From assembly GCA_903884065.1 (NCBI GenBank), contig CAISDL010000100.1, positions 1 through 40,062 on the forward strand: a DNA stretch of 40,062 nt. The letters are read 5' to 3'. Of the stretch, positions 25,098 through 33,467 are shown one piece after another. A program made the position numbers and the translations under genes. Each line of letters opens with the position of its first letter. Positions within the stretch are counted from its first letter, which is position 1. A model generated the notes under the pieces. That model was not told the origin of the DNA. It ran no database searches and saw nothing but the letters and a program-made list of their open reading frames with translations. This DNA is from an uncultured Actinomycetes bacterium (lineage in GTDB: Bacteria; Actinomycetota; Actinomycetes; Mycobacteriales; Mycobacteriaceae).

Positions 25098-26383
25098 TGC
25101 AACGGGTGGGCGATCTCGTCGAGAGGCATCCGCGCCGCCATCACCGCGACTGCGGCCAGCACGACCGGCAGGATTCCTGCGGCTCCGAAGATGACCTGCA
25201 CCGGAACCACCTTCGAGAGCGGACCCGCGGCGGCCATCGACAGCGGCATGAAGGACAACGAGACGAAGAAGTCCAGGCTGGACACCCGGCCGAGCATCTC
25301 CGTCGGCACCCGCCGCTGGAGCAGGGTGCCCCAGATGACCATGCCCGCACCGCTGGCGAGCCCTACTACGAACATGGCGAACGCCATGACCGGGAACGAC
25401 GATGTCGCGCCGACGATCGCCAACGGCAGCGAACCCAGCGCCCACATCATCATCATCGCCGTCAGGTAGCGGCGCGGCAGCGGCCGCGACGACACCGCCA
25501 GTGCACCCAGGGCGCTGCCGAATCCGTACGCGGCGAGCACGAACCCGTACATCTGCTCGCCGTGCACGAACCGCTCGCGGGCGATGAAGGGCAGCAGCAC
25601 ATCCATCGGACCGAGCGCCAGCAGCACCCACATGCTGGCGAACAGCAGCGTCCACAGCAGCCAGCGGGTCCGCACCACGAACAGGAACCCGTCGCGTAAA
25701 TCGGCCAGGGGATGCGGCTTTGCGTGCTCGCCCTCCACGACGAGGGACGCCCCCCGCTCGGGGCGCATGGCCACCAACAGGACCAGCCCGACCGCGAACA
25801 GTCCCGCCACCGTCGCGCTGCCCCACGCCGGGAACGTCGCCCCCACCAGGATGCCGGCGAACGCGGGCCCGATCGCCTGCCCGAGAGTGGGGCGGATCGT
25901 CCCCTCAATCCCGTTGGCCGCCAACAGATGTTGCGGCGGCAGGATGCGTGGCAAGTAGGCGCTGTAGGCGGGGAAGAAGAAGGCGGCACCCGCGCCGAGC
26001 ACAGCGGACGCGACGGCCATGTGCCACAGCCGTAGCGAGCCGAGCGCGCCGAGCGCGGCCACCGCACCGACAGCGGCGAGGTTGACCGCCTCGACGACGA
26101 TGATGATGGCCCGCTGGGACACCCGGTCGGCCACGATCCCGCCGACCAGGATGAAGGCGAGCATGCCCCCTGCGAGGCAGGCCGCGACGAACGACAATGC
26201 GGCCGGATCGTCGGCCAGCGCGATGACCTGTAACGCCATCACCACCGTCCACATGCCCTCAGCGACGATGAAGATCGACACCGCGGCGATCAGCAGCCGG
26301 AACTCGCGGAACCGAAAGGGTGCGAGCACGCGCCAACCGCCGGGCATCTGCACCGGCCGTTCGGCATCCAAGGGCGTACTCAC
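25094..26383 (-). CDS. MFS exporter, EntS/MFS_3 type
   Basis: 429 aa from a GTG at 26383, 12 TM segments. Related to enterobactin exporter EntS and macrolide/multidrug exporters: GGIVADRVSQRAII (motif A region), FFFPAYSAYLPRILPPQHLLAANG and GQAIGPAFAGILVG. A cytoplasmic loop is present between TM6 and TM7 (RPERGASLVVEGEHAKPHPL). The stop overlaps the start of the second GAF-ANTAR gene, so exporter and regulator are made together. The substrate is not readable. A hairpin/palindrome (26391-26407) lies just before its start. Confidence 0.87.
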   Translation of the reverse strand: MSTPLDAERPVQMPGGWRVLAPFRFREFRLLIAAVSIFIVAEGMWTVVMALQVIALADDPAALSFVAACLAGGMLAFILVGGIVADRVSQRAIIIVVEAVNLAAVGAVAALGALGSLRLWHMAVASAVLGAGAAFFFPAYSAYLPRILPPQHLLAANGIEGTIRPTLGQAIGPAFAGILVGATFPAWGSATVAGLFAVGLVLLVAMRPERGASLVVEGEHAKPHPLADLRDGFLFVVRTRWLLWTLLFASMWVLLALGPMDVLLPFIARERFVHGEQMYGFVLAAYGFGSALGALAVSSRPLPRRYLTAMMMMWALGSLPLAIVGATSSFPVMAFAMFVVGLASGAGMVIWGTLLQRRVPTEMLGRVSSLDFFVSLSFMPLSMAAAGPLSKVVPVQVIFGAAGILPVVLAAVAVMAARMPLDEIAHPLQ

Positions 26384-26390
26384 GTCACCA

Positions 26391-26407
26391 TGGTCGCTGA
26401 CCGACCA
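26391..26407. promoter_or_regulatory. Palindrome TGGTCG-N5-CGACCA before the MFS gene
   Basis: A perfect 6-bp inverted repeat with a 5-nt centre, ending 7 nt upstream of the MFS GTG. As DNA it could be an operator; as RNA it would form a hairpin over the ribosome-binding region and could control translation. Confidence 0.4.
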
Positions 26408-26446
26408 CTGCGGAGTCGAACGATTATCGGCGTCGGGACAAGGGCT

Positions 26447-27193
26447 TCAGGCAACCTGCGCGTGCATCTCCCACACCAGGATCTCGGCGGCGTCGGTGGC
26501 GGTGAGGCGCTGACCACCGGCTCCGGAGATCCGGGCGGCATCGCCGGCACGGAGTTCGTCGCCGTCCTCGATGCGCACGTCTCCGCGTGCGGTGAAGACG
26601 TGAAGATAGGGCGCATCAGGGAGTTCGACGCTGTCGCCGGGCTGCAACCGGGCGCCGTGCAGGGCGGCGTACCGGTTGCCGATGGTGATCGCACTGTCGT
26701 TGCGGTGTGCGGGCATCCCCGAGGCGATGGTGATGAGTCCGCCGGCGAGTAGTTCGTGGTCGATCTCGAGCTGCTGGTAGTCCGGCGTACGCCCCGCCTC
26801 GTCGGGAACCACCCACATCTGAACGAAATGCACCGGCTCGGTGTGCTTCTCACCGCTGAGCGTCCACGAGTCGTTCTTCTCCGAATGCAGAATCCCGCGG
26901 CCGGCCGACATCCGCTGGGCCAGCCCCGGATAGATCACGCCGGAATGTCCGGTGGAGTCCTGGTGGACCAGCGAACCGTTGAGCACCCAGGTGATGATCT
27001 CCATGTCCCGGTGCGGGTGGGTGTCGAATCCCGTTCCGGGTGCCACGACGTCGTCGTTGTTGACCAGCAGCAGTCCGTGATGGGTGTTCGCCGGATCGCG
27101 GTGAGCGGCGAAGGAGAACGAGTGCCGTGAGTGAAGCCACGGTGTCCGCGTCAGGCGGCGGTCGGCGGCGCGCCGAATGTCGACGGTGGTCAT
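26447..27193 (-). CDS. Pirin family bicupin protein
   Basis: 248 aa, close to the YhhW type of pirin. The N-terminal cupin carries the metal site His59 and His61 (THPHRDMEI), His103 and Glu105 (GRGILHSEKND). Some pirins oxidise quercetin-like flavonols, others act as redox-sensitive regulators. The ATG at 27193 overlaps the stop of the FMN reductase gene in ATGA, so both enzymes are translated together, and both may serve quinone or flavonoid detoxification. The reaction itself is not certain. Confidence 0.9.
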   Translation of the reverse strand: MTTVDIRRAADRRLTRTPWLHSRHSFSFAAHRDPANTHHGLLLVNNDDVVAPGTGFDTHPHRDMEIITWVLNGSLVHQDSTGHSGVIYPGLAQRMSAGRGILHSEKNDSWTLSGEKHTEPVHFVQMWVVPDEAGRTPDYQQLEIDHELLAGGLITIASGMPAHRNDSAITIGNRYAALHGARLQPGDSVELPDAPYLHVFTARGDVRIEDGDELRAGDAARISGAGGQRLTATDAAEILVWEMHAQVA

Positions 27194-27738
27194 GGCCGGC
27201 CGACTTCCGCTGCCAGCTTGCCGACCGCATCGCGCACTGCGGCGCCCACGTCCGCGTTCTCTCGCGGATGCTTGCCGTCGAAGGTGGAGATGGGTAGCGA
27301 CAGCGTGATGTCCTCGACCACGCGGGGCCCGGCGATGCCCAGCGACTTCCGGGTTTCATCGTGAGCCCACGCGCCGCCGTACCTGCCGAGGGCGGAACCG
27401 ATGACGGCGACGGGCTTGTCTTTCAGATCGCCGGCACCCCACGGCCGGGACAGCCAGTCGATGGCGTTCTTGAGCACCGCAGGGATGGTCCCGTTGTTTT
27501 CGGGGGTGACCACCAGCGCGCCGTCGGCCTGTGCGGCGGCGGCCCGCAGTGCGGCGACCGCGGCCGGCGGGCTGTCGGTGTCGATGTCCTCGTTGTAGAA
27601 GGGCAACTCGTCGAGGCCCTCGTAGATCGTCAATGCGACGCCGTCGGGAGCGCTTTCCACTGCGAGTTCAGCCAGTTGGCGGTTGACCGATGCCGCCCGC
27701 AAGCTTCCCACCAGGGTCAGAATCGTCACCTGGGCCAT
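27190..27738 (-). CDS. NADPH-dependent FMN reductase / azoreductase-type flavoprotein
   Basis: 182 aa from the ATG at 27738, preceded by GAGAGGA. The flavodoxin-like phosphate loop is GSLRAASVNRQLAELA near the N-terminus, and TPENNGTIPAVLKNAIDWLS is the family FMN-contact segment. Such enzymes reduce FMN, quinones, chromate or azo dyes with NAD(P)H. It is the first gene of a pair with pirin and is transcribed away from a TetR gene, with a perfect palindrome between them. Regulation by that TetR is likely. Confidence 0.9.
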   Translation of the reverse strand: MAQVTILTLVGSLRAASVNRQLAELAVESAPDGVALTIYEGLDELPFYNEDIDTDSPPAAVAALRAAAAQADGALVVTPENNGTIPAVLKNAIDWLSRPWGAGDLKDKPVAVIGSALGRYGGAWAHDETRKSLGIAGPRVVEDITLSLPISTFDGKHPRENADVGAAVRDAVGKLAAEVGRP

Positions 27739-27771
27739 GAGTCGTCCTCTCGTCGGGGTTGATAACAGCAT

Positions 27772-27791
27772 AAGCGGACTGCAGTCCGTTT
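27772..27791. promoter_or_regulatory. TetR operator-like palindrome
   Basis: CGGACTGCAGTCCG (27775-27788) is a perfect 14-bp palindrome; with flanks it is 20 bp with one mismatched pair. It sits between the divergent FMN reductase (start 27738) and TetR (start 27820) genes, the standard place for a shared TetR operator. Confidence 0.65.
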
Positions 27792-27819
27792 AATTCCCCG
27801 GGGCGGTTAGGGTGGGCTG

Positions 27820-28422
27820 ATGGACACCGTCGACGGCGCCGCGCCATTGCCGGTCGATGCCCCGCAGGAACGCGGCGATGCGGCTCGCAACCGCAGGCTT
27901 CTGCTGGACGCGGCCCGCACGCTCATCGCCCAACGCGGTCCGAACGAGATCACCACCGACGACATCGCGTCGGCCGCCGGCGTGGGCAAGGGCACCTTGT
28001 TCCGACGGTTCGGCAGCCGCGCCGGTCTGATGATCGAACTGCTCGATGAAGACGAACGGGCGATGCAGCAGGCGTTCATGTTCGGGCCGGCGCCACTGGG
28101 TCCCGAGGCGCCACCGTTGCAGCGGTTGCTGGCGTTCGGACGTGAACGACTCCACTTCGTCCACACCCACCGGGACATCCTCGCCCAGGTCAACCGAGAT
28201 CCGGCCGCGCGTTACAACGGTGCTTTCGGGTTGTTGCACACCCACGTGCGCATTCTCCTGGAGTCTGCGGCCAGTACGGGGGACGTCGATGCCCAAGCCG
28301 ATGCACTCCTGGCTCTGCTGGACGCCGACTACGTTTCCCATCAAATCGACACCCGGGGCCAGACGCCGGGGAGCCTGACCACGGCGTGGGACTCAGTGGT
28401 GTCCAAGCTGTGCGGGCATTGA
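27820..28422 (+). CDS. TetR-family transcriptional regulator
   Basis: 200 aa. The DNA-binding domain is clear: NRRLLLDAARTLIAQRG, EITTDDIASAAGVGKGTLFR and RFGSRAGLMIELL. The C-terminal ligand-binding domain has HTHRDILAQVNRDP and LLHTHVRILLE. It is divergent from the FMN reductase-pirin operon and most likely represses it, and itself, through the palindrome at 27772-27791. Quinone-like or flavonoid-like inducers would fit the target enzymes, but this is inference. Confidence 0.92.
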   Translation: MDTVDGAAPLPVDAPQERGDAARNRRLLLDAARTLIAQRGPNEITTDDIASAAGVGKGTLFRRFGSRAGLMIELLDEDERAMQQAFMFGPAPLGPEAPPLQRLLAFGRERLHFVHTHRDILAQVNRDPAARYNGAFGLLHTHVRILLESAASTGDVDAQADALLALLDADYVSHQIDTRGQTPGSLTTAWDSVVSKLCGH

Positions 28423-28427
28423 CGCGC

Positions 28428-29360
28428 TCAGCCCCTGCTGAAGGTCTCCGTGAGAACCGGGACGATTTGCAGCTTGCGCGACACCACGCCGTTCAGGTGG
28501 GCGCGGTTGTTCTCCAGGGTCACGCCGTACGCCGATTCGACCGCCGACGCTCGTGGGCCGAGTGCCACCGCGACCGAATCGCTGTTGAGGATGTCGGTGA
28601 CGACGAACAGGAACAGATCCAGGCCCTTCTCGGCGATGATGGTCTCTAACTCCGCCTCCAATTCGGTTTGGCGAGAAAGCACCTCGTCGACGTCAATAGC
28701 ATTGATCTGCGCGATCTCCACCGTTGCGCCACCCATGGAGAACTCCTTGGAGTCCCGGCAGATGAGTTGCGCCACCGACGTGTCACGCAGACTCGCGCCG
28801 GCGCGCAACATCTCGAGGCCGTAGGCGTGCAGGTCGACGCCGGCGATCGACGACAGCTCATGCGCCGCCGCAATGTCTTCCGCCGTGCATGTCGGAGACT
28901 TGAGCAGAAGCGTGTCGGAGACGATGGCGGACAGCATCAGTCCGGCGATCCGGGAGCCGACGGCGATCCCCTTCTCCTTGTACATCTTCAGCACGATCGT
29001 GGCCGTGGACCCGACCGGTTCGGCGCGGTAGTACAACGGGCCGGCGGTCTCGAAGTTGGCGATGCGGTGGTGGTCGATGACTTCGGCGATCGTGACCTCG
29101 CCGATGTCACCGGCGCTCTGCTGGCGTTCGTTGTGATCGACGAGGATGACGTGCGAGGTCTCTGCGGCCACCGATTCGACCAATCGCGGCGGCGGCGTCT
29201 CGAAGGTCTCGAGCGCGAACTGCGTCTCGGCGCTGACGGCGCCGAGACGGACCGCCTCGACGTCGGCGCCGCACCGGGCTTTCAAGTCCGCATAGGCCAG
29301 GGCCGAACAAATCGAATCGGTGTCCGGATTCTTGTGCCCGAAGATCAGCGTCGTGCCCAT
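28428..29360 (-). CDS. ppaC: Manganese-dependent inorganic pyrophosphatase (family II)
   Basis: 310 aa from the ATG at 29360, behind GGAG. It hydrolyses pyrophosphate to phosphate in the cytoplasm. All metal ligands fall at the numbering of the B. subtilis enzyme: His9, Asp13 and Asp15 in GHKNPDTDS, Asp75 in ILVDHNE, His97 in the DHH motif (IDHHR), and Asp149 in AIVSDT. The C-terminal DHHA2 domain ends with the substrate-binding [10 protein letters not shown] segment. There are no CBS domains. Mycobacteria usually rely on the unrelated family I enzyme, so this is probably an additional pyrophosphatase. Confidence 0.95.
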   Translation of the reverse strand: MGTTLIFGHKNPDTDSICSALAYADLKARCGADVEAVRLGAVSAETQFALETFETPPPRLVESVAAETSHVILVDHNERQQSAGDIGEVTIAEVIDHHRIANFETAGPLYYRAEPVGSTATIVLKMYKEKGIAVGSRIAGLMLSAIVSDTLLLKSPTCTAEDIAAAHELSSIAGVDLHAYGLEMLRAGASLRDTSVAQLICRDSKEFSMGGATVEIAQINAIDVDEVLSRQTELEAELETIIAEKGLDLFLFVVTDILNSDSVAVALGPRASAVESAYGVTLENNRAHLNGVVSRKLQIVPVLTETFSRG

Positions 29361-29464
29361 GTTCACCACTCCATCACGATCATGACGTTGCCGCAGCCTA
29401 GCGATTCGGCGACGGGGTCGGAGGTAGGTTGGATGACGGACAGGCGGCGAAGGGGGAACGCGAG

Positions 29465-30490
29465 ATGTCGAATCATTTCACCGGACTGAGCCTGGGCCCG
29501 CCGTTGGGTGACCAGCGCCTCGACCTGTGCGACCTCTATGCGTTCCCGTCCCCGGCCGATCCGGACCGCACGGTGTTGATCCTGAACGCCAACCCCAACG
29601 CCGACGCACTGCACCCCGACGCGATCTATCGGCTTGCGGTGGACAACGACGGCGACCTGCGCAACGACATCGCGTTCAGCTTCGTGTTCTCCGAACCCGA
29701 GGGTGACCACCAGACCGTCGACGTCTACCTGGCGTCCGGTGACGACGCCAGATCCCCGGAGGCGGTCGGGAGTCGAATTTTCGAGTCGGTCGAGGTCTCT
29801 TTCGGCGCGACGCCCGTCATCGCCCGCTCCGGAGAGTTCACCTTCTGCGCCGGGGCGCGCAGCGATGCCTTCTTCTTCGACTTCGACGGGATCAAGAACC
29901 TTTTCGACATCACCGGCGGCCGGAACTTCACCGCGCCGCACCCCACCGCACCAGATGGGGGCGGCGAATCACCCTGGACCGGTGTCGATTCCAACCTCGA
30001 GGCCAACGTCTTCTCCATCGCCGTCGAACTGCCGACCTCTTATCTCGGGGCGGACCCCGACGTCCGGATCTGGGGGCGCTGCAGTGTGCGGCGCGACGGT
30101 GAGTTGGTGCACGTGGACAGGGCGGGCCATCCCTCGGTCAGCAGCTTCTTCAACACCGATGAGACCAAAGAGGAGTACAACGCCGGCGAACCCGTCGACG
30201 ACCGCAGACGGTGGATCGGACAGTTCATCCACCTGATGGGCCACACCGGCGGCTACAGCCGGAACGAAGCGATCGCCGCCATCGACGATGAGGGCACGCT
30301 GCCCGACATGCTCACCTACGATCCCGCCAAGCCGGCGCGGTACCCCAATGGCCGGGTGTTCGCCGACGACGTCATCGACTATCGGTTGGCGTTTCTCACC
30401 AAGGGCGAGTGCCCGCCCTCCGGGCTGACGCCGCACAGCGACATCCTCGGCGTCTTCCCCTACCTCGGACCCCCGCACGGCCGCAGTTAG
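29465..30490 (+). CDS. DUF4331 family protein
   Basis: 341 aa from the ATG at 29465 behind AAGGGGG; a TTG at 29429 near GGAGGT is an alternative. The family features are the N-terminal [20 protein letters not shown] and [38 protein letters not shown] and the late [14 protein letters not shown]. The function of DUF4331 is unknown. There is no signal peptide, so it appears cytoplasmic here, although many relatives are exported. It is divergent from the pyrophosphatase with about 100 nt between. Confidence 0.85.
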   Translation: MSNHFTGLSLGPPLGDQRLDLCDLYAFPSPADPDRTVLILNANPNADALHPDAIYRLAVDNDGDLRNDIAFSFVFSEPEGDHQTVDVYLASGDDARSPEAVGSRIFESVEVSFGATPVIARSGEFTFCAGARSDAFFFDFDGIKNLFDITGGRNFTAPHPTAPDGGGESPWTGVDSNLEANVFSIAVELPTSYLGADPDVRIWGRCSVRRDGELVHVDRAGHPSVSSFFNTDETKEEYNAGEPVDDRRRWIGQFIHLMGHTGGYSRNEAIAAIDDEGTLPDMLTYDPAKPARYPNGRVFADDVIDYRLAFLTKGECPPSGLTPHSDILGVFPYLGPPHGRS

Positions 30491-30581
30491 TCTCCGTCGG
30501 CGCCCCAGCTCTACCGCGCGCCCTCGACTCTGTGTACGACTATTCACCGTTGTGAACCACGCCACAGGCCGCACAATTGCC

Positions 30582-30610
30582 TTGACATGGCCGTTTCGGA
30601 TCACTACTGG
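30582..30610 (+). promoter_or_regulatory. Possible promoter of the alpha/beta hydrolase gene
   Basis: A perfect TTGACA (30582-30587) is followed by 17 nt and TACTGG (30605-30610), a weak -10. The start codon is at 30644. No Shine-Dalgarno sequence is evident. Confidence 0.4.
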
Positions 30611-30625
30611 TGTACATATGTTCAC
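30610..30625. promoter_or_regulatory. Imperfect 16-bp palindrome near the promoter
   Basis: GTGTACATATGTTCAC has 7 of 8 matching pairs around a central ACATATGT. It begins at the end of the proposed -10 of the hydrolase gene, so it could be a repressor site. No regulator gene is adjacent. Confidence 0.4.
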
Positions 30626-30643
30626 TGAATCAGATCGGTCGTC

Positions 30644-31519
30644 ATGACAGAGATGAAGTACGTCGACCTGCACGGCGAGCGCGTCGCCTACCTGGACGAC
30701 GGCCACGGTGAGGTGATCCTCCTACTGCACGGCATCGCCGGCAGTTCGCAGACGTGGCGGGCGGTGACTCGGCCGCTCTCGCGGAGATTCCGGGTGATCG
30801 CACCCGACCTGCTGGGCCACGGCGATTCCACCAAGCCTCGAAGCGACTACTCCCTGGGCGCGTTGTCGGTAATGGTGCGTGACCTGCTTGACGCGCTCGG
30901 CATCACCCGGGCGACCATCGTGGGGCACTCGCTCGGCGGCGGCATCGCGATGCAGTTCATGTACCAGCATCCTGAGTACGGCCAGCGTCTGATCCTGATC
31001 GGCAGTGGGGGACTGGGACCGGATGTGGGCATGACGCTGCGACTGGCATCCCTGCCCGGCGCTGAACTGGTTCTGCCGGTCATCGCTGCCCGGCGGGTTG
31101 CGACCGCGGGCGACCGAGTCTTGTCGTGGTTGCGAAAGGTGGGTCTTGAATCCCCACGCGGCGAGGAGCTTTGGCGCCACTACAGTTCGCTGTCCGACGG
31201 CCCGACCAGGCAAGCCTTCCTCCGGACGCTGCGGGCCGTCGTCGATCACCGCGGCCAGGCCGTCAGCGCCTTGAGCCGCTTCAATGCCAGAACGGACTTC
31301 CCCGTCATGGCGATCTGGGGCGAACGTGACGCGATGATCCCCGTCGAACATGCCTACGCCGCCCAGGAGATGCGCCCCGATGTCCGGTTGGAGGTGCTCG
31401 CCAACACCGGGCACTTCCCGCATGCCGAGCGTCCCGCAGAGGTGGCCGAACTGATCGAGGACTTCATCGCCGCGAACCCCACCGTCGTGGAACCGCTGGC
31501 CGGCAGCCCGACGAATTGA
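30644..31519 (+). CDS. Alpha/beta hydrolase
   Basis: 291 aa. The oxyanion region LLLHGIAGSS, the nucleophile elbow GHSLGGG (Ser in the middle), the acid strand IWGERDAMIPVEHA and the late His (NTGHFPHAERP) complete the catalytic triad of an esterase, epoxide hydrolase-like or C-C bond hydrolase. No signal peptide. It stands alone after a TTGACA promoter. The substrate is unknown. Confidence 0.9.
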   Translation: MTEMKYVDLHGERVAYLDDGHGEVILLLHGIAGSSQTWRAVTRPLSRRFRVIAPDLLGHGDSTKPRSDYSLGALSVMVRDLLDALGITRATIVGHSLGGGIAMQFMYQHPEYGQRLILIGSGGLGPDVGMTLRLASLPGAELVLPVIAARRVATAGDRVLSWLRKVGLESPRGEELWRHYSSLSDGPTRQAFLRTLRAVVDHRGQAVSALSRFNARTDFPVMAIWGERDAMIPVEHAYAAQEMRPDVRLEVLANTGHFPHAERPAEVAELIEDFIAANPTVVEPLAGSPTN

Positions 31520-31619
31520 CGACGCGATTCGTCACACCCATTGCTGTTCCGACGGAGAAGCGGAAGCATCGGGTGGGACCCCCGGGACAGTCCGACGGCC
31601 CCTACCGGAACGGATTCAC

Positions 31620-31859
31620 ATGAAGATCCGATTCGCCCTTGGCGCTGCGGCCCTTGGCGCTGACTGCGCGCCGGCCATCGAGCTGCGGCCGGACGGCACC
31701 AGCGACGGCCCGTTCGGCAACTGGGCCTACAGCGACGGCGTCATCAGCTTTCCCGACGAACCTGAGTTCAAAGTCAGCGTCACGGTTCTGGACGACAACA
31801 CCATGGAATCGACCAACGCGACCAGCGACAAGACCTCGAAGATGACGCGTTGTCCGTAG
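31620..31859 (+). CDS. Small protein, possibly a shortened secreted protein
   Basis: 79 aa. It begins like a signal peptide (MKIRFALGAAALGA) but jumps at once to DCAPAIELRPDGTSDGPFGN, without a full hydrophobic core or cleavage site. The C-terminal part (FKVSVTVLDDNTMEST to the end) looks like a folded extracellular beta domain with two Cys in total. A 13-bp direct repeat (31635-31647 and 31650-31662, GCCCTTGGCGCTG) lies exactly in the signal region, so loss of sequence between repeats may have removed the core. GGAACGGA is upstream. No family recognised. Confidence 0.45.
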   Translation: MKIRFALGAAALGADCAPAIELRPDGTSDGPFGNWAYSDGVISFPDEPEFKVSVTVLDDNTMESTNATSDKTSKMTRCP

Positions 31860-31862
31860 GAT
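31857..31862 (+). promoter_or_regulatory. -10 hexamer for leaderless cutC
   Basis: TAGGAT includes the stop codon of the preceding small gene and ends 9 nt before the cutC ATG at 31872. Initiation about 7-9 nt downstream would give a leaderless transcript. No clear -35. Confidence 0.45.
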
Positions 31863-31871
31863 CGTGACACG

Positions 31872-32612
31872 ATGGAATTGGAAGTCATCGGTTTCGATCT
31901 GGCGTCCTGCCTGATAGCAGAGCAGCAGGGCGCCAACAGAATTGAGTTGTGTGCCAACCCCCATGAAGGAGGCACCACGCCCTCCTACGGGATGATCGCC
32001 GGTGCCCGAGAGAGCACCAATATCCAACTCTTCCCGATCATCCGCCCGAGAGGCGGCGACTTCCTCTATACGAAGCCCGAATTTCATTCCATGATCGCTG
32101 ACGTCGAACAGTGCGGAGAACTCGGTTGTGATGGGGTCGTGATCGGGATGCTCACCGAAGACGGCGGCATCGATACCGACCGATGCGCTGAGTTGATCGA
32201 CCGTGCCGGCGCTATGCACGTCACCTTTCACCGGGCCTTCGACCGGGTGAGGGATCCCATGAAGTCCCTGGGAGAGGTCATCGATCTGGGTTGCACGCGC
32301 GTCCTCACCAGTGGTCTGCATCCGAATGTCGACATGGGGAGGGAAGTGCTGAAGGCTCTCGTCGACGCGGCGGGAGAACGAATCACGATCATGCCGGGAT
32401 CCGGCGTGCGGTCCACCAACATCCTCGAGTTGGCGACGTTCACGGGCGCCAGGGCATTTCACAGTTCAGCCCGAGCGACGGTCCCGTCATCGATGCGGTA
32501 CACGAATCCGGCGATGGATGAGGCGCTTGATTCCATCAGCATCGACCCGCATGAGGTCTCGGAGTTGAGGCGAATCCTGGATGCCCACGCGGAAGCAGTG
32601 CCGGCTCAGTGA
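31872..32612 (+). CDS. cutC: CutC family TIM-barrel protein
   Basis: 246 aa, full length for CutC. Family segments include GANRIELCANPHEGGTTPSY, IIRPRGGDFLY, DGVVIGMLTEDGGID, VTFHRAFDRV, VLTSGLHPNV, IMPGSGVRSTNI and the final FHSSAR. CutC was first linked to copper tolerance, but its fold is a (beta/alpha)8 barrel and its true reaction remains unsettled. Its stop overlaps the next gene's start in GTGA, so it is co-translated with a methyltransferase-like protein. Confidence 0.92.
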   Translation: MELEVIGFDLASCLIAEQQGANRIELCANPHEGGTTPSYGMIAGARESTNIQLFPIIRPRGGDFLYTKPEFHSMIADVEQCGELGCDGVVIGMLTEDGGIDTDRCAELIDRAGAMHVTFHRAFDRVRDPMKSLGEVIDLGCTRVLTSGLHPNVDMGREVLKALVDAAGERITIMPGSGVRSTNILELATFTGARAFHSSARATVPSSMRYTNPAMDEALDSISIDPHEVSELRRILDAHAEAVPAQ

Positions 32613-33337
32613 GCGCACGTTTCGAGGAACTTGGCTGGCAGCAGACGCCGATGGGCGTGATCAGCCTGTGGCGCCGTTTCGACCTGTCGGCGCAGACCGA
32701 TGTCTACGAGGTGAAACTCGATGACGAGTACGTGATGTCGAGCCTGTTCACCGTCGCCGAGAAGGAGTTGGCGCGCCTGGGACTGGCGCGAACACCCGGA
32801 ACGGCTCTGGATGTGATCGTCGGCGGACTCGGCCTCGGCTATACGGCTGCAGAAGCCTTGACATGCAATCGGATTCGCACACTGACAGTCCTCGAGTACT
32901 CCGAGGCGGTTCTCGACTGGCACGAACGGGACCTGCTACCGGATACCGCCGGTTTGGCCGGTGACGAACGCGTCACTCTCAGGTGCGGGGATTTCTTTGG
33001 CGCCGCGATGGATACGGCGGGATTCGATCCGGAGAGCCCGGGCCGAACCTACGACGCGATCCTGCTCGACATCGATCACTCACCCAGGCATGTGCTCCAC
33101 GAACCCCATGCGGACTTCTACACCTACGACGGTCTCCGATCCGCGTCCGCCCATCTCAACCCCGGCGGCGTCTTCGCCATGTGGTCCGACGATCCACCGG
33201 ATGACGAGTTCGCGGCGCTTCTCGACTCGGTGTTCACCGACGTTGAGGCCCAGCAGATCTGGTTTGACAACCCCCTCACCCGAGGCAGGTCGGCCGCGAC
33301 CATCTACCTCGCGACCCGACGGCCGGGGCAGACCTGA
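32609..33337 (+). CDS. Spermidine synthase-like SAM-binding protein
   Basis: 242 aa from the GTG at 32609 that overlaps the cutC stop. The Rossmann motif is IVGGLGLGYTAAEAL, with VLEYSEAVLDW at the end of strand 2 and DAILLDIDHSPRHVL at strand 4. This is the spermine/spermidine synthase-like fold, which uses (decarboxylated) S-adenosylmethionine. The polyamine-site residues are not clearly conserved, so a methyltransferase role is equally possible. The coupling to cutC suggests a joint pathway. Confidence 0.8.
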   Translation: MSARFEELGWQQTPMGVISLWRRFDLSAQTDVYEVKLDDEYVMSSLFTVAEKELARLGLARTPGTALDVIVGGLGLGYTAAEALTCNRIRTLTVLEYSEAVLDWHERDLLPDTAGLAGDERVTLRCGDFFGAAMDTAGFDPESPGRTYDAILLDIDHSPRHVLHEPHADFYTYDGLRSASAHLNPGGVFAMWSDDPPDDEFAALLDSVFTDVEAQQIWFDNPLTRGRSAATIYLATRRPGQT

Positions 33338-33467
33338 TCGATTGGGTGTAGCGTCAATGGTGTTGGGAACCCAGCCACTCCGGGATGAGTCAGCCCAGCC
33401 CTCGCTGACCTCGCCGAGCAATCGCTCACGCCGGAAGCGCCGGTGACAACCGCTGGACGGAATCACC
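33338..33467 (+). other. 130-bp gap before the GT4/GH130 operon
   Basis: It contains a small frame of 29 codons (33357-33446, MVLGTQPLRD to RRKRR) just after TAGCGT (33349-33354). A leader peptide is imaginable but spacing to the -10-like box is too short for a leaderless start and no ribosome site is seen. The bases around 33475-33515 are unusually AT-rich for this genome and fall in the first codons of the next gene. Confidence 0.25.

Noticed and set aside
25098..25826. Extension of the second GAF-ANTAR frame
   Set aside because: It is an Arg/Gly/Ala-rich shadow of the MFS gene on the same strand, with no domain.
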